Below are positions 31,943 to 40,451 of a DNA stretch of 58,675 bases, piece after piece. The number at the start of each line of letters is the position of its first letter. Positions within the stretch are counted from its first letter, which is position 1. The notes beneath the pieces are model-generated. The model searched no databases. It worked only from the letters and a program-made list of their open reading frames with translations, and was not told the origin of the DNA. The DNA comes from Verrucomicrobiota bacterium (GTDB taxonomy: Bacteria; Verrucomicrobiota; Verrucomicrobiia; JABWAM01), in assembly GCA_023269615.1 (NCBI GenBank), contig JAHFSY010000028.1, positions 1-58,675 of the forward strand. Reading direction: 5' to 3'. Made by a program: the position numbers and the translations under genes.

Positions 31943-33382
31943 ATGAAGATTGTGATGGTCAGCAGCGAAATGGCGCCTTTTGCCAAGACGGGGGGGCTGG
32001 CGGATGTGCTGGGGACGCTCCCCGGCGCGCTCGCACGCCACGGGCATGATGTCTCTGTTTTCATCCCGCTCTACCGCTGCGTGGATTCCTCGTCTGCTGA
32101 ATTCCTGCTCCAGGAGGGCGTCGCCCTCGGACCGCGCCATGCGGCTTTTTCCATTTTCCGATTGGCGCGGCATGACGGCGTCACGGTGTACGGCATTCGC
32201 AAGGAGGAGTTTTTTGACCGCGATGGCCTGTACGGAACGAACGAGCGCGAATTCGAGGACAACGCGGAACGGTTCATCTTTTTCAGCAAGGCCGTGGTCC
32301 AATCCATCCTCTCCCTCCGCCTCGAACCCGATATCGTTCACGCCCATGACTGGCAGACGGCACTTGTGCCTCTCTACCTGAAAATCTATCACGAGCATCA
32401 GGCGCTGCCGCGCATCGCCACGGCATTTACCATCCACAACATGGCGTACCAGGGCATGTTCGATGCATGGCACTTCTCCGACACCAATCTTCCAGGATTT
32501 TTCTTTTCGTACGACGGACTGGAATTTTATGGACGCCTCAACCTGATGAAGGCGGGCATCCTTTACTCGGACGCGGTCACCACCGTGAGCCGCCGCTACG
32601 CTGAGGAAATCCAGACGCCCGAATTCGGACACGGCCTCGACGGTCTCCTGCGATCACGCCATGCGGCCGTGCACGGGATCCTCAACGGCGTGGATTATTC
32701 GATCTGGGATCCGGAAACCGATCCGCACCTGCCGGTCAATTTTAACGCCGAACATCCTGACGGCAAGGCGTCGTGCAAGCTTGGGCTCCTGAAAGCGCTC
32801 GGGATGGATGGACCAGCCGCGGCTCCTCTGATCGGCATGGTCACACGCTTCGCACACCAGAAAGGACTCGACCTGATGCTGCCGGTCATTCCTGAAATCA
32901 TGAAGCGCGGCGTGCGGCTGGCGATCCTTGGAAATGGCGAGCCTGGCTATGAGCATGCGATGTGGGCATTGGTGGAAAGTTATCCCGGGCAGGTCGGACT
33001 TCGCATGGGATTTGATGACCCGCTGGCGCATCAAATCTATGCGGGAAGTGATTTTCTGCTCATGCCCTCCTTGTATGAGCCATGCGGCTTGAGCCAGCTT
33101 TACGCGATGCGCTATGGAACCATCCCCATCGTGCGCACAACGGGAGGATTGGATGACACCATCCATGCGTGGGATGCCCACACATTGACCGGCACGGGCT
33201 TCAAGTTTGGCCCGGCGGAAAGTGACGCTCTCCTCACAGCGGTGGACGGCGCGCTTCGCGCCTTCGGCAATGCCAGACATCTTTCCGCACTTCGGCAAAA
33301 CGCCATGATTGCAGACTTTTCATGGGAGAAATCCGCCGTCGAATACGAAACTCTTTACAAGAACATCCTACCCCATGCCTGA
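31943..33382 (+). CDS. glgA: Glycogen synthase GlgA
   Basis: About 479 residues, GT5 family; it uses ADP- or UDP-glucose to extend alpha-1,4-glucan. The N-terminal substrate loop is MAPFAKTGGLADVLGTLP. Other motifs are VHAHDWQTAL, AFTIHNMAYQG and, in the C-terminal Rossmann fold, GMVTRFAHQKGLDLM and the MPSLYEPCGLSQLYAMRYG nucleotide-binding box with conserved Glu. A GTG one codon upstream is possible. TTGACG (31906-31911) lies 31 nt before the ATG. The gene overlaps galT by 8 nt, and a GH57 enzyme follows, making an alpha-glucan cluster. Confidence 0.94.
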   Translation: MKIVMVSSEMAPFAKTGGLADVLGTLPGALARHGHDVSVFIPLYRCVDSSSAEFLLQEGVALGPRHAAFSIFRLARHDGVTVYGIRKEEFFDRDGLYGTNEREFEDNAERFIFFSKAVVQSILSLRLEPDIVHAHDWQTALVPLYLKIYHEHQALPRIATAFTIHNMAYQGMFDAWHFSDTNLPGFFFSYDGLEFYGRLNLMKAGILYSDAVTTVSRRYAEEIQTPEFGHGLDGLLRSRHAAVHGILNGVDYSIWDPETDPHLPVNFNAEHPDGKASCKLGLLKALGMDGPAAAPLIGMVTRFAHQKGLDLMLPVIPEIMKRGVRLAILGNGEPGYEHAMWALVESYPGQVGLRMGFDDPLAHQIYAGSDFLLMPSLYEPCGLSQLYAMRYGTIPIVRTTGGLDDTIHAWDAHTLTGTGFKFGPAESDALLTAVDGALRAFGNARHLSALRQNAMIADFSWEKSAVEYETLYKNILPHA

Positions 33383-34397
33383 ACTGCGACAGGATCCCGT
33401 CGTCAAACGCTGGGTGATCATCTCCACGGAGCGCAATCGCCGCCCCAACGATTTCACGGACCATAACAACCACCTTCCCGATCCCAAGGTGGACCCGCTC
33501 TCCGAAGGCAACGAGCACCTGACGCCAACTGAGATTTACGCCGTACGCAACCCGGGATCGCAGGCGAACAAGCCGGGCTGGCGGGTGCGGGTCGTGCCCA
33601 ACAAGTATCCCGTCCTCCGCGTCGAGGGCAGCCTCGACAAGGAGGGCGAAGGCATGTACGACCGGATGAACGGCATTGGCGCCCACGAGGTCGTCGTCGA
33701 AAATCCGCGCCCGGATTTGCAGCTCGAGGACCTTCCGCTCGACCACGTCGCCGCAATCGTGGAAACCTATCGCACCCGCATGACCGATCTCCTTCGCGAT
33801 CTCCGTTTCCGCTACGTGCTCGTATTTAAAAATTTCGGCTGGGGCGCCGGGGCAACTCTTAGCCATCCCCACTCGCAGATCATCGCGACCCCGGTCACGC
33901 CCAGCGTGGTAAAACAGAAACTCGTGGGCGCACAGGCATACTTCGAGCAGAAGGAGCGGAATATTTTCGTGGATGTGCTCAAGCAGGAGCTCAAGGATTC
34001 GCGCCGCATCGTTTACCAAAACGCCGCGTTCGTCTGCTTCTGCCCCTATGCGTCGCGCTTCCCCTTCGAGCTATGCATCATGCCCCGGCGGCAGAGGGCC
34101 GATTTCCACAAGATCGAGCCCAACGAGGTTTCACAGCTGGCCGACATCCTCAAGATTGCACTCCTGAAACTTCGCCTTGGATTGAATCAACCCCAGTACA
34201 ACTTCCTCATTCACACCGCCCCGGTGCGCCATGCAAAAAAGGATTACTGGACCACCCTCGAGGAGGATTTTTGCTGGCATATCGAAATCACCCCCCGCCT
34301 CACACAAATCGCCGGCTTCGAGGTGGGAACCGGCTTCTACGTGAACCCCGTCCCACCCGAGGATGCCGCGCAGTTCTTGAAGGATGTGGAAGTGTGA
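33375..34397 (+). CDS. galT: GalT-like hexose-1-phosphate nucleotidylyltransferase
   Basis: A 340-residue HIT-superfamily protein related to galactose-1-phosphate uridylyltransferase. The active-site triad H164-P165-H166 is in LSHPHSQIIATP, and a second His-rich segment is FCWHIEITPRL. The zinc-binding CxxC near residue 42, usual in GalT, is replaced (VDPLSEGNEH), so the structural zinc site is lost. Given its overlap with glgA and the GH57 gene downstream, the substrate may be a glucose-1-phosphate/ADP-glucose couple rather than galactose; this is inference. No galK or galE lies nearby. Confidence 0.82.
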   Translation: MPELRQDPVVKRWVIISTERNRRPNDFTDHNNHLPDPKVDPLSEGNEHLTPTEIYAVRNPGSQANKPGWRVRVVPNKYPVLRVEGSLDKEGEGMYDRMNGIGAHEVVVENPRPDLQLEDLPLDHVAAIVETYRTRMTDLLRDLRFRYVLVFKNFGWGAGATLSHPHSQIIATPVTPSVVKQKLVGAQAYFEQKERNIFVDVLKQELKDSRRIVYQNAAFVCFCPYASRFPFELCIMPRRQRADFHKIEPNEVSQLADILKIALLKLRLGLNQPQYNFLIHTAPVRHAKKDYWTTLEEDFCWHIEITPRLTQIAGFEVGTGFYVNPVPPEDAAQFLKDVEV

Positions 34398-34574
34398 GGA
34401 AAGCTGCTGGCTGCTGGCTTCTAGCCTCTGGTTCCTGAACATGAGCAAACCCATCCACCCAATCTTCCATGAACTCCGTAGGGCAAGCGGCCCAGCTTGC
34501 CATCCCTGGGGCAAAAGGGCCATCAGAACTACTAGCAGCCAGAAGCTAGAAGCCAGAAGCCCTCCCCCTCCCCT
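34398..34574. repeat. Heptamer-repeat pair before the GH57 gene
   Basis: Five 7-nt units (GCTGCTG, GCTGCTG, GCTTCTA, GCCTCTG, GTTCCTG) start at about 34402. An inverted set (AGCAGCCAGAAGCTAGAAGC) lies at about 34530-34560, then CCCTCCCCCTCCCC before the ATG. The layout mirrors the nuoA-nuoB gap. The interior may be a remnant ORF (ATGAGCAAACCC...) but is not convincing. Confidence 0.7.
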
Positions 34575-36725
34575 ATGCTGAACGTCGCCCTGCTCTGGCA
34601 CATGCACCAGCCGTATTACGTCAATCCCTTGACGAAAACGGCGATGATGCCCTGGGTGCGCCTGCACGCGGTGAAGGGCTACCTCGACATGGTGGAGATG
34701 GCACGGCGCCATCCCGAGGTCCGCATGGTCATGAACATGACACCCGTGCTCGTGAAGCAAATCCACGAACTCGTCACGGGCGAGGTGAAGGACCTGTGGG
34801 AAACCTGGAGCCGCATTCCCGCCGCAGAACTGCCCGTCGACATCAAGCGCAACATCCTCGAGCATTTCTTCAAGGCGAACTGGGACAATCTCATTCGCCC
34901 GCATCCACGTTATCACGAGCTTCTCACGCGGCGCGGCTACGATCTCAACCATCTCTCGCTTGACGCGATGGTCTCCTCCTTCTCGAAGCAGGATTATCTC
35001 GACCTCCAGGTCTGGTACAATCTCGCATGGTGCGGCTATGCCGCGTGCATGGAATATCCCGAGCTCCGTGAACTCAAGATGAAGGGCAGGCATTTCACCG
35101 AGTCCGACAAGGAAACACTGCTCTCGATCCATCACAAAATTCTCGCGAGCATCCTCCCCCGCTATCGCGCCGCCTCCGAAGCCGGCCACGTCGAGATCAG
35201 CACCACGCCTTTTTTTCATCCCATCAGCCCGTTGATCATGGACACGGAATTCGCCCACCGCGCCATGCCCATGGCCGGGCTCCCTCCGCGCTTCCACTGG
35301 CCCACCGATCTCGATTCACAGTTGCAACTTTCCATCGCGCAACACGAGAAACACTTCGGCGCAAAACCTCTCGGCCTCTGGCCATCCGAGGGCTCCGTTT
35401 GTCCTGAAATGATCCCCATCCTCCACAAGCTCGGCTTCCGGTGGTTCGCCACGGACGAGGACATCCTCTTCCGCAGCCTCTCGCGCGAATCGGGCGGAAA
35501 CACGGAACGCGTCCAGCTCTACGATCCCTGCGAGGCGGAATGGGATGGTGTCGCCGTGACGAGCATCTTCCGCGATCGTTCCCTCAGTGATTTCATCGGG
35601 TTTTCAGCCGCCAAAAATCCACCCGCCGACGCGTCAGCGTTCATCATGCGCCACATCCACGGCATCGCCTCCGCCACGGAAAACAAACCTGATCCCATCG
35701 TGGCCATCGTCCTCGACGGCGAAAATGCGTGGGAATATTTTGCGGACGGCGGGGAGGGCTTTCTCGATTCCCTCTACCAACAGCTCGGCAAATCGGAGAA
35801 ATGGCAGATGACCACGCTCGCCGAATTTTCCTCCCGTCCGATGACACGCCGAAAGCTGGCGCATCTCCACACCGGCTCATGGATCCAGGGAAACTTCGAC
35901 ATCTGGATCGGCGACCCCGAGGAAAATCTCGCATGGCAGCTTCTCGGCGAAACGCGCCAATGGTGGGAACATCGCCGATCCAAAGTCGCCCCCGACATCG
36001 CGGAGCGCGTCTGGATGGAAATTTTTGCGGCTGAGGGTAGCGACTGGTTCTGGTGGTATGGGCCGGATTTCCAGACGGACAACGACATGCTGTTCGACGA
36101 GCTGTTTCGCACGCATCTCCAAAACGTGTACCATCTCTGCAACGAGACTCCACCGGATTCACTGATGCAGCCGATCTGCCGCCCCGCCGTCTCCGCCACC
36201 CTCGCGCAAGCCCCCATCGGGCTCATCACACCCAAGCTGGACGGAATCGTCACCACATTTTTTGAATGGCATGAAGCGGGCCGTTACGACGCCACGCAAT
36301 CCCACGGTTCCATGTTCCAGGCAGAGAGGATCCTTCGCACCATTTTTTACGGCTTCGACACAGAGCAAATGTACATCCGCCTCGATCCCCACCCCGAAGT
36401 GGCGAAGCACAGCGAACTCACAGTACGTCTGAAAATCAACGACACCCATTCCCTGGATTTCCGATGGTCCCCGGCCACCGGCAACATCGCTCCCGCGCAG
36501 GGACCCTCTCCCCATGCAAGGGCTGCCTATCGCAAAATCGTGGAAATCTCCGTTGCACTCAACGCCATCAACGTCAAGGAAAGCGACCGCCTGCATTTCA
36601 GCATCTCGATCCTGAAGGACAATGCAGCCGGCGCCGCCACCGAATTGGAACATCACCCGTCGTCCGGAAGTTTCGAGTTCACCGTACCCGGAGAGCGTTT
36701 TGCCGCAGAGAACTGGTCGGCGTGA
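34575..36725 (+). CDS. GH57 alpha-amylase/amylopullulanase-type glycosidase
   Basis: A 716-residue protein. The GH57 catalytic domain covers residues about 1-420: VALLWHMHQPYYVNP, STTPFFHPISPLI, nucleophile E272 in GLWPSEGSVCPEM and acid/base D381 in VLDGENAWEYF. The helical region (WWEHRRSKVAPDIAERVW) and a C-terminal beta-sandwich domain (residues about 565-716) match proteins annotated as GH57 alpha-amylase or amylopullulanase. There is no signal peptide, so it likely trims or recycles cytoplasmic alpha-glucan. It differs from the GH57 branching enzyme at 16054 in length and domains. Confidence 0.9.
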   Translation: MLNVALLWHMHQPYYVNPLTKTAMMPWVRLHAVKGYLDMVEMARRHPEVRMVMNMTPVLVKQIHELVTGEVKDLWETWSRIPAAELPVDIKRNILEHFFKANWDNLIRPHPRYHELLTRRGYDLNHLSLDAMVSSFSKQDYLDLQVWYNLAWCGYAACMEYPELRELKMKGRHFTESDKETLLSIHHKILASILPRYRAASEAGHVEISTTPFFHPISPLIMDTEFAHRAMPMAGLPPRFHWPTDLDSQLQLSIAQHEKHFGAKPLGLWPSEGSVCPEMIPILHKLGFRWFATDEDILFRSLSRESGGNTERVQLYDPCEAEWDGVAVTSIFRDRSLSDFIGFSAAKNPPADASAFIMRHIHGIASATENKPDPIVAIVLDGENAWEYFADGGEGFLDSLYQQLGKSEKWQMTTLAEFSSRPMTRRKLAHLHTGSWIQGNFDIWIGDPEENLAWQLLGETRQWWEHRRSKVAPDIAERVWMEIFAAEGSDWFWWYGPDFQTDNDMLFDELFRTHLQNVYHLCNETPPDSLMQPICRPAVSATLAQAPIGLITPKLDGIVTTFFEWHEAGRYDATQSHGSMFQAERILRTIFYGFDTEQMYIRLDPHPEVAKHSELTVRLKINDTHSLDFRWSPATGNIAPAQGPSPHARAAYRKIVEISVALNAINVKESDRLHFSISILKDNAAGAATELEHHPSSGSFEFTVPGERFAAENWSA

Positions 36726-36789
36726 GGAGAGAGGAGCGGGAACGTTCAACGTCGAACATCGAACGTCCAACAATGAACGGAAGGGGAAA

Positions 36790-36962
36790 ACCACGGAGAC
36801 ACGGAGAACACGGAGGGGCTCGACGTAGCCGAACTCGCCAGAGTTTGGCGGGATGCAGGGCAGGTTTCTGTTCCGCCTTCATCCCTCATCCCTCTCGCCT
36901 CGCCGCTCGCCGTCGCGACGGAGCGCTCGGGCGTAGTCGGAAAGCCTCCAGCGTAGCGCGGG
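36790..36962. repeat. Cluster of three repeat families
   Basis: The 490-nt gap after the GH57 gene holds a CACGGAG nonamer array (36792-36815), a TGTAGC-type half-hairpin (CGTAGCCGAACTCGCCAGAG, about 36824-36848) and the reverse copy of the CCCGCGCTACG module (36895-36962). From 36963 to 37215 I see no element or reliable gene, although a weak in-frame extension of the next gene reaches 37099. Confidence 0.7.
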
Positions 36963-37215
36963 CATCCTTCACCTCATCCCACATCCTTTCTCCCTCCTTG
37001 ATCCTCCACCGGTGATGAACCATACTGCCTCCGCATGCAGAACTGGACTCAAAGAAATCGGTTTGTCATGAACGGCCGAACGCACAAGCATCACGGGCAT
37101 GCCCGAATCGGGACTTTTTAAATGGCTGGATAGACAGATAACTTCTGCCAAAACAACGTGGGGGAAAAGAATCCGCACCAAACAATTAATGCTCTTCGTG
37201 CCCAGTGATATTGCT

Positions 37216-37761
37216 ATGAACTCGAAACATTTTAACAGCTTTCAGGTTGTGGTTGTGACCATGGTGGCTTTACTGATCGGTTGCGGGAAAGCTCCCATCG
37301 CCAAACTCTATCGGCCATCCACCGATACCGATCTTTCCTCATCTACCAACTACAACTTTTCCTCATTCACTGGAACTGTTTGGAGAACAAAGGTGGAAAT
37401 GTCATTCGTCAATGTGAAGCGATACACGGGTGTACACGATCTTACTTTGTTACCTCCAGAAAGTTTCAAGTATCCGAGCGCTTCCCCCAGAGAGGTATTG
37501 GCCGTGCTCCCCAAAGGCTCTCAGGTCAGAATCGAACGATTACTGCAAGATAATGGCGCTTGGGGAGGTCTGATGGTGTGGGCAACAGTGGATGGCACGA
37601 ATACCTCGAAAATGGTGCGTCTTTCTCCGTTGTTGCTTTCAAAAAACCGGTTTAATGATGCGTTTGGGTCTTCCTCCGATGAGTGGAGTCTCATTCCAGA
37701 ATATTTGGAGAAGTTACCTGAAGTTGCCACGCAGCCTGAAGTTAACCCCTCCCCCCACTGA
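37216..37761 (+). CDS. Lipoprotein, unknown function
   Basis: A 181-residue protein starting MNSKHFNSFQ, with a lipoprotein signal whose lipobox is LLIGCGK (Cys at residue about 23). The mature part is mostly beta (VLAVLPKGSQVRIERLLQDN, GLMVWATVDGTNTSKMVRLS), with a hint of an SH3-like fold. It ends in a Pro-rich tail. A longer frame from 37099 would bury the lipobox, so the ATG at 37216 is preferred. Its codon use and lower GC content differ by eye from its neighbours, which may point to transfer. Confidence 0.7.
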   Translation: MNSKHFNSFQVVVVTMVALLIGCGKAPIAKLYRPSTDTDLSSSTNYNFSSFTGTVWRTKVEMSFVNVKRYTGVHDLTLLPPESFKYPSASPREVLAVLPKGSQVRIERLLQDNGAWGGLMVWATVDGTNTSKMVRLSPLLLSKNRFNDAFGSSSDEWSLIPEYLEKLPEVATQPEVNPSPH

Positions 37762-37854
37762 CCAACCCCCACCCTCTCGGCGTCAGGCCACTTTTTCTTG
37801 CGCTTGGAGCATGTCGTCATTTGACAGCCCAATACAAAAGCACCAAGGTGGGTC

Positions 37855-38130
37855 ATGAAACGATCAGCTACCACAAGGGCTCGCGTGAGCACCCGTCGAA
37901 AGCCTGCATCCGAAGCCCAAGCGGTGCATTTTCCTCCCTCGCTTCCTTCCGCCAACGATCCATTGGCCACCCCGCCCGAGGCGGTGGCTGCAGTCTGGGA
38001 CAAGCTGGATCAGGATGGCCGAAAGACCATCAAAAACATCGCCGGCAAATTCCGCCCCATCGCCATGACCGGCTTGAAGAAGCACGACCGTAAGTTCACC
38101 GAGGCGATCCTCGCTTCCAAGCGGCGATGA
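37855..38130 (+). CDS. Small basic hypothetical protein
   Basis: A 91-residue protein rich in Lys, Arg and Ala. The first 35 residues look disordered (MKRSATTRARVSTRRKPASE). The rest may form two helices (AVAAVWDKLDQDGRKTIKNI, KKHDRKFTEAILASKRR). A consensus -35 box TTGACA at 37821-37826 lies 28 nt before the ATG, which supports a real gene with a leaderless transcript. No family is recognised; nucleic-acid binding is possible from the charge. Confidence 0.55.
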   Translation: MKRSATTRARVSTRRKPASEAQAVHFPPSLPSANDPLATPPEAVAAVWDKLDQDGRKTIKNIAGKFRPIAMTGLKKHDRKFTEAILASKRR

Positions 38131-38197
38131 AAACACGTCCTTGTGCCGTCAGTGGGGAAGTCTCGTGCAAAGTAAAGGTCGGAGAAAAATAGCAAGT

Positions 38198-38312
38198 TGG
38201 TCGCTGTACGCGTCGCGGCTTGCCGCGATGCGTACAGCGACCATCCCCTCTGAAAATCTGCGTAACTCTGCGTTAATCTGCGGAGAAAATGGGACCAAGG
38301 GATCCGTGTCCA
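38198..38312. repeat. Composite hairpin repeat, copy D
   Basis: A 21-bp palindrome (38198-38218 with 38223-38243, one mismatch, loop CTTG) beginning TGGTCGCTGTACGC is followed by three TCTGCG words about 10 nt apart (38256-38283) and GGGACCAAGGG. A run of CCGTG words (38303-38330) comes next. One wing is shared with copies A-C, while the left triad is missing. No gene is seen in the 300-nt gap. Confidence 0.8.
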
Positions 38313-38430
38313 TCCGTGAAATCCGTGGTCGATCTTTAAAGCCTCGCAGGAACGGGGTCGCCAACAGCGTCGCTTCCCACACACCACGACCGCGTCTTGA
38401 CACCCCACACTTTTCATCCATCATGTCCCG

Positions 38431-39423
38431 ATGAAATATCGCACCCTCGGACGCACCGGCTGGAAAGTTTCGGAAATCAGTTTTGGCGCCTGGGCCATCG
38501 GAGGAGGCTGGGGATCGGTCAGCGACACCGATTCCATTGCCGCGCTTCATGCTGCCATGGATTCCGGGGTGAACTTCATTGATACCGCTGACGTCTATGG
38601 CGACGGACGGAGCGAGCGGCTCATCGCACGCGCGTTGCGCGACCGTCGCTCCAACCGCGAGCGCATCATCGTGGCCACCAAGGCGGGACGTCGCCTCTCG
38701 CCGCATGTCGCCGCTGGGTACAACGCGAAGAATCTCACAGCTTTCATCGAGCGCAGCCTGCGCAACCTGCGGGTGGATGCGCTTGATCTCCTCCAGCTTC
38801 ATTGCCCGCCCACGCCGGTTTATTACATGCCCGAGACCTTCGACGCACTCGACACATTGCGACGCAAGGGGAAGATCCGTCATTACGGCGTGAGCGTTGA
38901 AAAAGTGGAGGAGGCGGTCAAGGCGGTTGAGTTTCCGAACGTCCAGAGCGTGCAGATCATCTTCAATATTTTCCGTCAACGTCCCGCCGACCATTTTTTC
39001 ACACTCGCAAAACAGCGCAAGGTGGGGATTCTCGCGCGCGTTCCCCTCGCGAGCGGAATGCTCACGGGCAAGCTGACGAAGCGGAGCACATTCGCGAAGG
39101 ACGACCACCGCCTTTACAACCGTCACGGACAATTCTTCGACATGGGTGAAACCTTCAGCGGCGTGGACTACAATACATCGCTGAAAGCAGTGGAGCAACT
39201 GCGCCCGATGGTGCCGCGGGGCGCGACGATGGCTCAATTCGCATTGAAGTGGATCCTGATGCACGACGCTGTGAGCTGCGCCATCCCCGGCGCAAAGAAT
39301 ACGCGCCAGGCGCACGACAACGTGGCCGCGTCGAGTCTTCCAAGATTTTCACCCGCCACGATGCGCCGCATCCGAGCGATCTACGACAAACGAATCCGCC
39401 CCCTGGTCCACCAGCGGTGGTAA
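38431..39423 (+). CDS. Aldo/keto reductase
   Basis: A 330-residue NADPH-dependent aldo/keto reductase with a TIM barrel. The catalytic tetrad is visible: Asp and Tyr in FIDTADVYGDGRSE, Lys in IVATKAGRR and His in LLQLHCPP. The cofactor site is near CAIPGAKNTRQAHDNV. It belongs to the YghZ/Tas-like bacterial group; the substrate is unknown. TTGACA at 38397-38402 is 28 nt upstream of the ATG. It stands alone between two hairpin repeats. Confidence 0.93.
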   Translation: MKYRTLGRTGWKVSEISFGAWAIGGGWGSVSDTDSIAALHAAMDSGVNFIDTADVYGDGRSERLIARALRDRRSNRERIIVATKAGRRLSPHVAAGYNAKNLTAFIERSLRNLRVDALDLLQLHCPPTPVYYMPETFDALDTLRRKGKIRHYGVSVEKVEEAVKAVEFPNVQSVQIIFNIFRQRPADHFFTLAKQRKVGILARVPLASGMLTGKLTKRSTFAKDDHRLYNRHGQFFDMGETFSGVDYNTSLKAVEQLRPMVPRGATMAQFALKWILMHDAVSCAIPGAKNTRQAHDNVAASSLPRFSPATMRRIRAIYDKRIRPLVHQRW

Positions 39424-39445
39424 GCGCTGCGGGAGGTTTCGCGCA

Positions 39446-39620
39446 CCCGCGCTACGCCGTAGGCTTTGGCGAGGCGAGAAGACGCAAAGGCGCAAAGCTC
39501 CCCTTGTTCCCCTAAAGGCTGATGGTTGGCTCACTCGACGCGGCGAGCCGCGACGAGTGAGCCAACCAGTTCGTTTTTCTTTCAACTCCTTTGCGCCTTT
39601 GCGTCTTTGCGAGAGGCATT
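39446..39620. repeat. Composite hairpin repeat, copy E
   Basis: A CCCGCGCTACGCCGTAGG module (39446-39478) and CGCAAAG words are followed by a 21-bp palindrome (39523-39543 with 39548-39568, one mismatch, loop CGAG) starting TGGTTGGCTCACTCG. Three TTTGCG words follow (39591-39611). The arm sequence is unrelated to the other copies. It fills the gap between the reductase and truA. Confidence 0.8.
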
Positions 39621-39632
39621 CCGAAAATCGGA

Positions 39633-40394
39633 TCAGTACCTCACACGCACCAGACAGAGCCCGTGCGCCGGCGCGACCACGCCTCCCTGCTGTCGCTGCT
39701 TCGCTTTGAGCATCCCTCGAACGGATTCGGCCGTCCGTTTTCCCGTCCCCACCTCCACCAGCGTGCCGGCGATGCTGCGGACCATCTTGTAAAGAAATCC
39801 ATCCGCCTCCATCTCGATGTGGATTTCATCCCCACGGCGCAACACGACGCAACGGCGCACATGGCGGACCATCGTCGTGCGCTCATAACCCGGATTGACC
39901 GCCACCGAGGAAAAATCCTGTTTTCCAACAAAAGCGCGCGCAGCCGCTCTCATGGCGGCGATGTCGAGCGACTTGTGGACAAACCAGACCTGTTGCCGTC
40001 GAAGCGGATCGGCCACGGGCGCATGGTAGATGCGGTAGCGATAAAGTTTTCTGCGCGCGCTGAAACGGGCGTGAAATTTTTCAGAAACCTTTTGGATCCG
40101 GAGCACGCGGATGTCCTCAGGCAGCAGCGCGTTCAGGGCGCGCAGCAGATAGGCGGTCCCGTGGCGTTTTGACGCGTGAAAACTCGCGACCATGCCGAGC
40201 GCATGCACGCCGGCATCCGTCCGCCCCGCCCCATGCACCACCATCTTCTGTTGCTTGTGAATCCGCGCCAGCACCTCCTCCACGCGTTGCTGGACGGAGA
40301 TGCCGTTTGCCTGCCGCTGCCAGCCGACATACGCACCACCATCGTAGGCGATCGTCGCCTTGAAGTTCGTCATGGGTTCGGATTTGTCGGGCAT
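39633..40394 (-). CDS. truA: tRNA pseudouridine synthase A
   Basis: A 253-residue TruA that converts U38-40 of tRNA anticodon arms. Motifs are ATIAYDGGAYVGWQRQ, the catalytic Asp in GAGRTDAGVHALGMVASF, YRYRIYH and FLYKMVRSIAGTLVEVG. I kept the start MPDKSEPM, because a TTGCAG...TAGGTT promoter (17-nt spacer) ends 6 nt before it; MTNFKATI seven codons later is an alternative. It is divergent from the SASA gene with 57 nt between starts, so the promoters overlap. Confidence 0.95.
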   Translation of the reverse strand: MPDKSEPMTNFKATIAYDGGAYVGWQRQANGISVQQRVEEVLARIHKQQKMVVHGAGRTDAGVHALGMVASFHASKRHGTAYLLRALNALLPEDIRVLRIQKVSEKFHARFSARRKLYRYRIYHAPVADPLRRQQVWFVHKSLDIAAMRAAARAFVGKQDFSSVAVNPGYERTTMVRHVRRCVVLRRGDEIHIEMEADGFLYKMVRSIAGTLVEVGTGKRTAESVRGMLKAKQRQQGGVVAPAHGLCLVRVRY

Positions 40395-40400
40395 GACGCG

Positions 40401-40443
40401 AACCTACATCTCCCTTGATTCCACTGCAACGTTCACCTACAAG
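40401..40443. promoter_or_regulatory. Overlapping divergent promoters, truA and SASA gene
   Basis: Minus strand: TTGCAG (40429-40424), 17 nt, TAGGTT (40406-40401), 6 nt to the truA ATG. Plus strand: TTGATT (40415-40420), 17 nt, TACAAG (40438-40443), 8 nt to the SASA ATG. The two spacers interlock, so RNA polymerase cannot occupy both at once. Confidence 0.55.
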
Positions 40444-40451
40444 CCGGACCC

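Noticed and set aside
36963..37098. A gene or RNA in the gap after the repeat cluster
   Set aside because: No frame with a plausible start, no tRNA arms and no conserved RNA signature is visible.
37099..37215. A longer start for the lipoprotein gene
   Set aside because: It would place about 39 residues before the lipoprotein signal and bury the lipobox, so the later ATG is better.
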